Made by a program: the position numbers and the translations under genes. Positions 1-10,246 of a stretch of DNA of 64,000 nt are shown here, one piece after another (position 1 is the stretch's first letter; every line of letters begins with the position of its first letter). Source of the DNA: Pseudogymnoascus destructans. Its lineage: Eukaryota; Ascomycota; Leotiomycetes; Thelebolales; Thelebolaceae. The notes beneath the pieces were generated by a model. It was not told where the DNA came from. It saw only the letters and a list, made by a program, of their open reading frames with translations, and did not search any database. The DNA is taken from positions 558,001-622,000 of the forward strand of contig NW_020167521.1 in the NCBI RefSeq assembly GCF_001641265.1. Direction: 5' to 3'.

Positions 1-780
1 CCAGTTGCTATCAACCTCTTAATCAAGGTATTATAGCCTCTTTAAAAAGCTATTATCGTTAGCAATGGCTCGAGTTCATGCTTAAATCTTTTAGCAACAA
101 CCTAGATCTAATCAAAACAATAACAATACACTTTGCAATTCGCTAGCTTATTCGATCATGGCATCATGATGTTACAAATACAACTATTTACAATTGCTTT
201 TGAAAAAACACGATTCTTTTATGTCTAATACAGCTTCCTATACACCCACTTCCTGTTCTAAATGACTTATATACTCAAGGACAACAAGCTGGTTATATAT
301 TAGACGCTATAGACCTTTCAAACTTTTTGAATCTAGTAGAGGAGGGAATACAAGAGGTAGAGGGAATATAAGAGGTAGAGGGAGGCTTAGATGAGGACAC
401 AATTCTACAGGAGGTGATGGCTCTATATATATACAGGTTTCTAATGCTTAAGATGATGATGATGAGGAGCCCTAGCGTCCTATGCTCACTACAAAGAACA
501 CTGTACAAGCCCTCTAAGTTCTGATTAAGTTCTTAGAATCTGAGAATAGTGGCATCATGGATCTAGTATCATTTTTGCGCTCTTTAGAGCATGTAGAGAG
601 GCAATTAGTAGCCAAACAGGCTAATGACTTAGTTTAAGGCACGTTAGATAGATGGATGGTTTAGCTAGGGGGCTACTTTAGGTCTACTTCAGATCACTTT
701 CTAACTCAATATTACTATAATTGATATATTTATACATGACCAATTACATTGACTTAACGAGATAATACTGTAGTGTCATG
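1..780 (+). pseudogene. Jerky/Tigger-type (pogo superfamily) transposase, 3' relic
   Basis: Conceptual translation with stops ignored reads like the C-terminal half of a fungal DDE_1 transposase: a segment resembling 'NLLNQGIIASLKSYYR' at about 10-60, then a 'TIYNCFRKTRF'-like motif near 180-220, and a tail ending 'LVAKQANDLV*GTLDRW' near 605-655. Several interruptions are TAG/TGA/TAA where CAG or CGA is expected, a C-to-T pattern. The 5' part lies outside the window. A related tail is found at 44041-44290. No terminal repeat was identified. Confidence 0.6.
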
Positions 781-799
781 TGAAAAAAAAAGGAGGTTC

Positions 800-1110
800 A
801 AAGCTTAGGTGTACGTAGAGTGGTACTTGGTGGTAGGATTGGCCCTAAGACCAGTATAGGCCTTCGTTGTTACAATATCAAGTGCGCCTTGCAGCTCGAG
901 TGGGGGTTCAGGGGTGTGGGGAGCTTTCCGGGGTTGGAGCGAAGTTTTCAGTTGTGGAGTGAATTCTCAGAACTAGTCTCGCTAAAGAGAATTCACTCCA
1001 CAACAACATAGCTGTATATAGATTGAGCCACTGCTAGAGTGCTCCTCTTCTCTTTCCTTTCTTCTCTAGATTGAGTTTAATTCATAATACCCAACTGGCG
1101 CCCTATGCCT
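800..1110 (+). repeat. Probable LTR remnant, possibly copia-type
   Basis: Contains a 17-bp perfect inverted repeat (arms about 951-967 and 989-1005, loop about 21 nt), then a TATA-like tgtatatag near 1013, and a stretch ending 'aataccc' followed directly by 'aactggcgccctatgcc', which resembles a tRNA primer-binding site after a 5' LTR. No paired LTR or coding region was found, so this rests on layout only. Confidence 0.35.
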
Positions 1111-1479
1111 TGGTGAACCATGACATTCGTCCCCTATAAGCCATTTAGCAAGAATACTAGCAATTTTACATAACTTAACTTATATGGAGATTGGCTCAAC
1201 CCAGCCATGTGGCATGCTTCAAGGGGCCTTGTACCTGATTAAAATCAGGATTAAAATCAGTAGCCCCATGCCTCACATAGGTATGTATAATAAGGGTCGG
1301 ACTGGCGAGAACGGGTTCTATATAGAGGTGTTGTTTAAAAGTTTTGTTAGTGGATCCAGAGATGGTAGGGGGTAAGGCAAGTATTAGGACATGGGTACGT
1401 GTAGGCTGCATTGAAATTCTTCCTATAGTATTTTGTATGTAGGAAATTCATACTCTTCTATAACTACAATGCATCACCT

Positions 1480-2530
1480 TACTTGCGATGAGCGGCTCTA
1501 GTGCTCTGTCCACTCTCTAACTCTAAATTAGGAGTTCTAGCAAATAGCAGAGAACCTAGGCTGTACAGAGCGGCATGCCTGCCATAGGCCTCTAACTCCA
1601 AAAAAGAGGTCGGGTAGGCTACTTATCCTATCTAACAATCAAGTTGACGAGGTTATTGAGTTTATAAGCTCTCCTTGTCAGAATAGGCATGTGCCATATA
1701 CGAAGGTTATAGAGCTTCTAGAAATTCCATGCTCGCGGCTTAACCTGGCTCTCTTAGTAAGAGAGTATAATAGAAGTGAGTATTCCCATCTATCTACTAC
1801 TATAAATACTAAAAAGATCTAGGGATTGCTATGCAAAAGCCAATTATTTCAGAGATAAATTGACGAAAGTGACTTAAGTGGGCCATTACCCATAGAAGCT
1901 AGATACGGAATGACTAGGACAGAATCCTTTAGACCGACGAGACGTGGGTGACGGGTGGGCGTCATATTCATACGTGGGTAACCCAGAAAGCAGGGGAAAC
2001 GTGGGATGATACGTGTGTTGTAGACAGAGTACAATGGAGGAAGTGAGAAAACCCCCTATTTACTATGGTATTTACTTATATATCTCTAGAGGTTGGATGT
2101 TCTAGGGCTGTTTCTTAGATGCTCTCGGGAAGGGTCCTACGCTCTTCTAGGAGAAGGAATTTGGGAAGATTTTACCTATATGGCTCATACTATCCCTCTG
2201 ATTCACGGCTGGCTACGTATGTATCCAGGCCTTACATTAATGTAAGATGGAGCTCCAGGTCACCGAGCGGGTGCTACGATTAAGGTTGAGAAGCCGTGGC
2301 ATTTACCCTATTGAATGGCCCCCGTACTCACCGGATCTCAACCCGATTGAACGGGTATGGCATATTATGAAGAATTATCTACAAGATAATTATCTAGAGC
2401 ACATGTCCTACGACCATGCGTGCCCATGTGCTCTAGATAATTATCTACAAGATAATTATCTAGAGCACATGGGCACGCAGAGCTTGATGCTCTCATTAAC
2501 AGTATGCCTACCCGTATGGCAGCAGTAAAT
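1480..2530 (+). pseudogene. Tc1/mariner-type (DD34D) transposase, decayed
   Basis: A helix-turn-helix-like segment (about 1600-1790) is followed by DDE-domain pieces: 'DETWVTGGRHI' near 1937-1970, 'TWVTQKAGETWDDT' near 1972-2015, then 'EKEFGKILP' near 2152-2178 and the strongly diagnostic 'WPPYSPDLNPIERVW' at 2317-2361, which contains the last catalytic Asp region of fungal Tc1 elements. Stop codons and frameshifts throughout show the gene is dead. It is followed by a local triplication (see 2374-2475). Confidence 0.75.
2374..2475. repeat. Triplicated palindromic repeat inside Tc1 relic
   Basis: A unit of about 30 bp (attatctacaagataattat plus ctagagcacatg) occurs twice in direct orientation, with an inverted copy of the ctagagcacatg portion between them, giving two adjacent palindromes at the 3' end of the Tc1 transposase remnant. 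Confidence 0.7.
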
Positions 2531-3266
2531 GCTGCAAATGGTATGCACATGGAGTACTAGGCATTTAGTATAGATTTATATAGTTAATTAGGTAGCTATT
2601 ATACTCTTTATTCTACAGAATTCATCACTCTCATTCTCGAGTCACCGCGTCGTATGAGAATCGGTACTTCGGCCAGAATTGCCAAGCCAGCCTACGCAGT
2701 GGGGCCCTGGCCGGATCCACTGACAAAACTTGTGTCTAATCTCACCACGTCTCCGCTACCTAAAGCTAACAGGCGGCTTGTCTTGGTTCGCAGCGGGGCT
2801 CAGGAGAGGGGAGGAGGTGTGATGGGATGGTGGATGGATGGGAGACAGGGGTTAGGTTTGCTAGTAGAGGGCGGTGCCTCGGAGGTTCTCCCGAAAGGGG
2901 GTATATGCGGGACCGGTTGGTCTGATGTTATGAGCCACTGCGAGTCTGGTGTGTAGTGTGCCCTGCGGCCTTGCTGCGGAGTTGCAGCTCTGTAGCTTGG
3001 TAGCAGGTATGGCAGGTATGGCTACATAAGTAAGAGGCATGGGGCTTGCATATATACAGCGTAATAAAGGGGTGCACTTATCAGCATATATTCTTGGTGA
3101 GGTGCGAGTATGAGGGGTATAGAGTAGTATTGCGTCGAGCTGCATTATTTATGTATGAAGACTTTGGCTTTATTTGCAACGGAGGTTAAATAGTATATAC
3201 TAAAGCCAGTGTATATACTATAGTCTTTCACGTGGACCATTCGTAGATCCTTCTTCTAAGCAATTT
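2531..3266. other. Intergenic, no gene recognised
   Basis: Downstream flank of the MFS gene. The open frames here (such as about 100 codons from 2654) resemble no family I know and lack splice or composition support. I see no repeat or RNA gene. Confidence 0.5.
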
Positions 3267-5033
3267 TTATAATGTCGCTACGTCTACAGACCCAACAGCG
3301 CTCCACGGACCACCATCTTCCTTCTCCATAATCCTCTCACCATCCTCGGTCGCCGCAATTGTCTCACTAATATGCACCGTGAGCTTCCTCACCGAGTGCC
3401 CCTTCAGGATCACCAAGACCATCAGCACATCCACCGCCAGTACAAAAAACGCACCCATGCCCCACATCCAGCCGACGCCCACCGCCATCTGCCACTGCGT
3501 GATGATGAAGACGCTCATGAGCCCAAACGCAATGCGGTACGAGTTGAGCGCGACGCTGGCCTCGACGGGCGTGCGCAGGAAGCACTCCACAATGTAGTTG
3601 TAGCACACGGGCAGGACAAGCAGTGCAGCGAACCAAATCAGGAAGCTCGCGAGCGCAAGAACCATGATGTGGAGGTGTAGCTGTAAACCCGCGCCGTAGA
3701 TCCCGAGGCCGATGGGGAGTAGTAGGCCTGGGAGCACGGCGTTGGCGAGGCGGTACTCGGGGTGCCAGACGCCGCCGCGGCGGCGCGCGACCCAGAGGGG
3801 GATGGCGTCGTTGAAGAAGTACCCGTAGGCTTGAGCGCCGAGGATTCCGATCCAGGCCGTCATGGTGAAGAAGGCGAGCTGGAGCGAGGAGAAGCCGTAG
3901 CCGCCGGCGACGACGGGGGGCATGAGGTAGATGGCGAGGGTGGAGGCTTGCATGATGGGCAGGCCGAGGGCAACGAAGACAAAGGTTCCGACCGCGAGGG
4001 TGATGGGGGCGATTGTGATTTGGAGGGGGACGATGGCGCGGCGTTTCTAAGGGACTGTAAGTGGGTGCGGGGGGGGGGAAGTTGAGGGGTTGAGGAGGGG
4101 ACATACGAATTCAGCGAATCTTCCGGTAGGCTGGGTGGCTGAGCCGGGGAAGAAGGTCGCGACGCGGTTAGGGAACCAGGACTTAGGCATTGGGGCGCGC
4201 CTTGGGACGCTGGGGTCGCGGCTGAAGGTAGTGTCCTCGACGAAGAGGAAGACCAGGATAATGGCTCCCCCAACAGGCCCTAGGGTCCACCAGAAGACGT
4301 ATTCCCACGGTTTGGACTCGGCGATAAACCCACCAAGAGTGCCGCCACCGACGACGGCAAAGATGATCAGCACCTCGAAGATGGCAAAGGCCTTGCCGCG
4401 CTGGTGCAGAAAGAACATGTCCATGATGTATCCCGTCCCCATGATAGCGGGGATGACGCCGAACAAGCCACAGATGAGGCGCGAGATGGTGAACGGGATG
4501 AAGTCATCTGGGCCCGTCATGTTCGCTGCCCAGATCTGGCACGCAAAGGTGCTGGCGAGACTCCAGAGGATGACTGAACTGCGGCCGACGACGCCGGCAA
4601 ATGGCGTAAACAAGAACGGACCAGCCATCCAGCCAGCGAGCGCGGCGGCGACGGTGTTGAGCAGGTCGGCCTGCGTCTTTCCGTATGTCGGGATCTGGAG
4701 GACGAAGGTGAGCTGGTTGGAGTTGGGCGACATCTGGCCCGCGAAGCCGGCGAGGCAGATGCATGCGAAAATAATGATCTTCTTCCGTATAGGCCAGTTC
4801 TGTGTCCGAGTTCAATATACACACTCTCAATGCTTCACGCGCGCAGACGATTGGAAGTCCGCGAGCTGGATCTCACTTACCAGCGGGTCATCCTCATCGT
4901 CGCTTGGCTGCGGGATGAGAACAACGTTTTTGCTGCTCCTCTTCTGCATAGTATCGGGGGACGCGTGAAGCTTCTCTGGCGACGGCATGTTGTCGTCTGA
5001 CGCAGAGAAGTTGTCCTGTGTGAGAGAAGACAT
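3267..5033 (-). CDS. Major facilitator superfamily transporter
   Basis: Polytopic plasma-membrane transporter, probably a drug:H+ antiporter-1 type multidrug/metabolite exporter. Three coding exons on the minus strand: 4881-5033, 4107-4799 and 3267-4046, joined by introns of 81 and 60 nt with GTAAGT/CACAG and GTATGT/TAG boundaries, all phase 0. The 541-residue product has a charged cytosolic N-terminus (about 50 residues), then 'NWPIRKK' leading into TM1, followed by about 12 hydrophobic segments. Visible landmarks include 'LICGLFGVIPAIMGTGYIMD' around TM4-5 and 'WEYVFWWTLGPVGGA' typical of fungal MFS. The family match is good; the substrate cannot be read from the sequence. The start is the ATG at 5031-5033, in phase with exon 1. 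Confidence 0.88.
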
Positions 5034-6307
5034 GGTGGTTCAACTCAACTTGCAACGGCCCGAGGACCGACGCCACGGGACGGGGGGAACGGTTTCAGGG
5101 TAGCGATTGGGATTAATTTCTCATCCCTACCGCCCGTGCTGTAACTTGTAAGGCCAGTCTCGGCGTCGCATGCATCGTGGCTGTTGGATATGCCCGGAAG
5201 CGATACAGATAGGGTGCAGTGAGAGTGTTCGAGAGAAGGGATTGGTAATGAGGCAGCTGGGCCCTTGGTTAGTAGGATCCAACATGCCATGTAGAGTCTG
5301 TGTACACCACTCACACCACTCACGCCACACTAAATGGTGGATTCTTCGGTGGCGTTTGGCTATCATCCTTGCTGAGGGTCAGGGGAGAAGCCGGGGGGAC
5401 TAGGCCACTTCAGAAGCTGCTCCGAAATGATGCAGCATGGGACCCATACCCTACTAGGTACGGATTAGGAATAGACCAGTAGTATAGAATAGAGTAGCCG
5501 TATTAGGCAATATAAAAACCATTGGATTGTGATATCTACGCCTTCTAATCGTCGTGAGTAACTGTTATAATACTGTAGCTGCTGTAATACTGTAACTATT
5601 CCCATATCCCCATCGACATGGTGAAAATCCAGGGTAGGTACTTACCCCGGATTCTTATTACCATACAAATTAGCTGGTAGAGCCCAACCCCCCTGAAGTA
5701 CTCTTTAATGTCCCACTATTTGATCGATGGGAAAGTAGATATAACATTAGCTACCCCTTTAAATATACAGTATATGAAGCTAGGATATAGTAACGCTTCT
5801 TCTATATTAATTTATATATATAACTTATAACTATGGATTCTAACGCTGGTATAGAGCGATATCATACTAACTATATACTCTACGTAGGTGATGGACGGTC
5901 ACGAAACCCTACTCCGTGTCTATGGTGATCCAGCATATAAAGCAGCGTATGGAACTGCTTGTCCATGGACTCATCCACAAGGTAGACACCTTCTTCCGCC
6001 CTAACTACGCTGATCCTACGCTGATCCTACGCTAATTCTCGCTGCGGTGCAAAAATATGTGTTACATATCCAAAATAATATGATACCCTTAGACTAGATA
6101 TATGAGTTACATTGCTTCACCAATCCCAGCATATGCTACGATGCAGCTCACATGCACTCGATATGTCTACAGCAAACACTATGTATGTACATCCATGGCC
6201 CCCGGCCGCCATCACTTTTATGGCGCCCTCAACTGTGCCACGCTGCCGGGCCAGATCGAACGATCAAATCGTCCTATTTGCCCTGACTGCCCGGACTGCC
6301 CGCCACA
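5034..6307. other. Intergenic, AT-rich in the middle
   Basis: The upstream region of the MFS gene (5034-5460) is followed by an AT-rich tract (5500-5880) and a short transposase-like fragment (annotated separately). No other gene was recognised. Confidence 0.5.
5889..5999 (+). pseudogene. PIF/Harbinger-like transposase fragment
   Basis: A short open stretch reads 'RVYGDPAYKAAYGTACPW', resembling the '(I/L)YGDPAY...YG' block of DDE_4 (Harbinger-type) nucleases. Only about 35 codons survive, with no flanking terminal repeats seen. Could be chance similarity. Confidence 0.35.
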
Positions 6308-6937
6308 ATGGCGCCCAGTGAGAGGGGATGGAAGATGATCATTATCGTCACGGTGCTGGTCGGTCTTGCCACAATCGCTACCGTCCTACGCGTTTTCGCT
6401 AGGCTCAAGCGCCGGGTCACGATTGAGATGAATGACTACCTCTGCTTTACGGCGCTGTTTCTCCTATATGGATGCTCGTGCAGTTGATTTTCTGTGAGAT
6501 CATGTCCCCGTGCAAACTCAGCTAGCAGCTAACATCAAAACCAAGGGTGTGCCATCGGTGGTAACGGAACTCATTTTTCAGAGCTCTCTCCTGAAACTCT
6601 CATTATATTCGGCAAGGTCCAACAACCCGCCTCCACCCACACCCATCTCAGCAACTAACCCTTCCCAGATCTTCATCGCGAACCAATTCACCTACTTTGC
6701 TCTCTGCCCCGTCCTCAAAATCTCCATCATCTGCTTCTGCCGTTGCATTTTCTCGGGCGCGACCTTCCACCGCATCTCCGCCCTCATAAACTGGCTCATC
6801 GGCCTCTGGGCCGCCGCCATCTTCCTCACCTGCGCGCTCCAGTGTCGGCCCCTCCGCGGCTACTGGGACAAGTCCGTCGACGCCGTGTGCATCGATGGCA
6901 CCACGTACTTCATCGTCAACCAGACCTTCAACGTCGA
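6308..6937 (+). pseudogene. PTH11-like integral membrane receptor, broken
   Basis: The N-terminal half of a fungal rhodopsin-domain (PTH11/CFEM-receptor-like) seven-helix protein. Three exons can be traced: 6308-6493, 6546-6616 and 6669-6937, with introns of 52 nt each. Family landmarks are visible: 'LRVFARLKRR', 'AIGGNGTHFSELSPE', 'IIFGK', then 'FIANQFTYFALCPVLKISI' and 'CRPLRGYWD'. A one-base deletion around 6470 (between 'FLLYG' and 'MLVQLIF') breaks frame, and the third exon runs directly into gypsy gag sequence at about 6937, removing the remaining helices. Inferred to be a dead gene truncated by element A. Confidence 0.75.
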
Positions 6938-7532
6938 CCCAGCCAACCGGCAACGCATTGCAGCCCTCAAATACAACGGCGCCCACCAGCGTAAGGGGCA
7001 GGGTATCCGCAAATTCGTTGCGTACCTCGAGGAATTGGAGCGGGAAATGGAGCCCTACACCGAGTCCCAGAGGACCACCCACCTCCTGACGAAGTTACAC
7101 CCAGAAATGAGGCAGCGCCTCCTTGAGGGTGGCTACGCCGAGCGTTCCACGACCCACAGGGAGGCTGTTGTCAATATCCTAGCCATGCTGGAAATGAACA
7201 ACCGGTGGGTAACCGAGAAGAATCCTTCTACGGATAGGCCCAACACAAGGGAGAATAAGGGAACCCTGCAGGGTGGCTTTCCAGCTCGGAAGGGCCACTT
7301 CAATAGCCACAAGTCGGGCAATCACCGGGAGCGAACGCCCTTCCAGGATCGCCGTCGATCGGACCAACAACCTGCGCGCAAGCCAGCCGACACCCAAGGC
7401 GCAAGGCCTACCCAAGTAGGGAACGCCTGTTACAACTGTGGCAGACCAGGCCACTTTGCAAAGGACTGCCGTAGCCAGCACACTGGGCCGGGAGTCCGGA
7501 AGCTGGATACCCAACTCCTCAAGCGGGAGTGA
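6938..7532 (+). pseudogene. Element A gag, C-terminal part
   Basis: Gag of a Ty3/gypsy element: a capsid-like helical region ('AYLEELEREMEPYTES', 'LLTKLHPEMRQRLLEGGY') followed by a basic linker and one CCHC zinc knuckle, 'CYNCGRPGHFAKDC' (7429-7470). The capsid N-terminus is absent. The frame ends at a TGA (7530-7532); beyond it the same frame continues without a further stop into the protease, so the ancestral element probably had a single gag-pol frame with CGA at this place. Upstream it is in frame with the third exon of the receptor fragment. Confidence 0.8.
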
Positions 7533-9263
7533 CTCCCTACCGAAGCCCTACGCCCTACGCAGGCGAAGAGGATGGAGATCGACATTGAAATCAAAGTAGG
7601 GCCTACCTGGCACAAGGCCAAGGCTCTACTCGATTCGGGGTCGGACGTGTCAACTATCCACCCCCTCTTCGCAAAAGATAAGGGCCTAGAGTGCCGAGAC
7701 AAGGGCCCACCTCGAGCGAGGGCTGTGGACGGCAAGGAGATTGCCATATACGGAGCGGCGACCGTACAGATCAAGGCCTGGGACCACTTTCGAAGGGAGA
7801 CGACCGTAGACCAGACATTCCTTTCCATGGATACCCCTGGTGTGGATGTTATCCTTGGAATGGACTGAATCGTACAGGTCAACCCCCAGATCGATTGGCA
7901 GACCCAGATATGGCGCTACCCCTTCGATATATCGAAGGCGATGGAGGTGGGTATTGAAGAGCTAGACAAAGGCGATACTGCCTTTGTCCTGGCGTTGACC
8001 TCGGAAGGAGCATTGGAACCCCAATGCCCAAGGGAGTACGCTGAATTCGCCGACGTCTTCTCTAAGGAGCGGGCAGAAGACCTACCCGAGCTGGGTAGGA
8101 AGACCCACGGTATCGATACCAGCATGCAAGAGCCGCCTTACGGCCCGGTATACAACCTATCTGAGACGGAGTTGGCCACACTCCGGGAATACCTTCAATC
8201 AAGCGAAAGGAAGGGTTGGATCCAGAGGAGCATAAGCCCAGCGGGCGCGCCCATACTGTTCGTACAGAAGAAGGACGGCAGTCTACGCCTCTGCGTGGAT
8301 TATAGGGGTCTGAATAAGATCACCGTAAAGAATAGGCACCCCTTGCCGCTGATCACAGAGACCTTGGATCGGCTCCAAGGAGCAAAGGTCTTCACAAAGC
8401 TTGATATTAGGAACGCCTACCACAGGATCCGGATCCGCCCAGGCGACGAGTGGAAGACCGCCTTCCGCACTCGTTACGGCCACTTTGAGTACAAAGTGAT
8501 GCCTTTTGGCTTGGCCAACGCGCCAGCCACGTTTCAGGCCTATATGAACGAGACCCTCGAAGGGCTCGTTGATACGATATGCGTTGTATACCTCGACGAT
8601 ATCCTTATTTATTCCTCTAAAGAGGAGGAACATACCCACCACGTACAGGAGGTCCTAGGTCGCCTACGAGAGGCGAACCTATATGTAAAGCTCTCAAAGT
8701 GCGAGTTCAATACCAAACAGGTAGGCTTCCTTGGATATACCGTCACAACAGAAGGAGTGGCTATGGAAGGCGACCGGGTTGCTGCGATAGCTGAGTGGCC
8801 TACACCCAAGACCTACCGAGAGGTCCAGGTGTTTCTCGGCTTCGCCAACTTTTACCGACGCTTCATAGAGCAGTACTCCTCTGTTGTGGCACCCTTGACT
8901 GGCCTTATGAAGGGGGCCAAGGCCGGTAAACAGACCGGGCCCTTTATGTGGGGAGCAATGCAGCAGGGCGCGTTCGATCGCCTCAAGGAGGCCTTCACCA
9001 CAGCTCCCATGTTAGTCCATTTCGATCCAAGTTGTAAGATTAGACTTGAGACAGACTCCTCCGGCTTCGGGTTGGCAGGGAATCTTTCCCAATATGTAGA
9101 AGAAACCCCAGAACGAAGGGGTGGGTGGCACCCAGTCGCCTTCTTCAGCAAAAAGCTGGAGCCAGCAGAGCTGAACTATGAGGTCCACGACCAAGAGCTC
9201 TTGGCGATCGTGAGATCTTTCGAACAGTGGAGGCATTACCTAGAGGGTAGCCAACACCCAATC

Positions 9264-10199
9264 TGTAATGGTGGGTGCACCAGATATGAGAATCTAGCCA
9301 CCCAGGGAAGGGATGAATTTACTAAGACAACACACTGTCTTAGGAAACAGAGCCAAAGGGTTGTAGCTTAGACTATTCCACAACGCAGCAATCAGGTGTA
9401 TGATGTGGTGAAGTGGTTTAGACAAGTTGCAACAAATGTTGAGTCTGAGAACTCAGGGGTAAGTCAGAGGTTAGCACCTCACTGACTTTTCAAAAACAGA
9501 GAATAACAAGATCAATGCTTGGAAGCTTGTAAAAGACGTGGAAGTATGTGATAGTCGATTTACTGTATTGCCTGCTTGCCCTTTCTTAAGGAAAGGGCAA
9601 TCCTATTTATGCCAAAGGAGTGTAGTTCTCTCATTTTCCATGACTTTCCATGACTAACCAGGCTTGGTAAATGTATTAGAAATCAAGTGCGACCCACAAC
9701 TAGCTTGCTAATCATGTAGTGAACGTAAGAGAATCCCATAGAACCATCTCTTGGGTTCCTAGCCTATAGGAAGTGAAAAGGAGGTCCAAGGTCAGAGTAC
9801 CTATAGACAAATTATGTCATAACTTAACCAATCTTGTGGGTAACTAAGGAGCGATGACGTGTAATGAATCATAGAGGATTGTAGAAGCTTCTAGAGCTAT
9901 CGTTCATGTTCCTAGGCCTCTAGTTGGTAGAGATATGCCATGTGGTAGTATTGGCCCACCCCCTTAAGGAGGAGATTTTCTTAATAACTTGTTCAATGAG
10001 TGTCCAAATGATATGCCGTGATGTATGTAGCATAAACAGATGTAGTAGAAGAGTTTGCAGCAATCGTTCAGTAGTATTGCTTCTGTTGTTGGTGTGATAA
10101 GCCAAGATATGTATGGTGACTTGTAGGTTTGAGGAGGAGATTTCTAAGTTTGCTCTTGAGTTTGATAGCAAACTGAGTGCAACGAATGTCAGTATGACA
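9264..10199 (-). repeat. Element B 3' LTR
   Basis: 936-bp LTR. It contains a TATA-like sequence (minus cataaatagg) next to an inverted repeat gccctttc/gaaagggc. It is nearly identical to the copy at 15057-15992. Related LTR copies lie at 42542-43255, 43858-44040 and 52393-53336. Confidence 0.93.
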
Positions 10200-10246
10200 T
10201 GATCCCCCTTTTAAGGACGTTTGTTGGCTGTCTGCTTGCCCTTTAG

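Noticed and set aside
4090..4968. 292-codon plus-strand frame across the MFS gene
   Set aside because: The minus-strand exons have correct splice sites, phase and transporter motifs; this frame has none.
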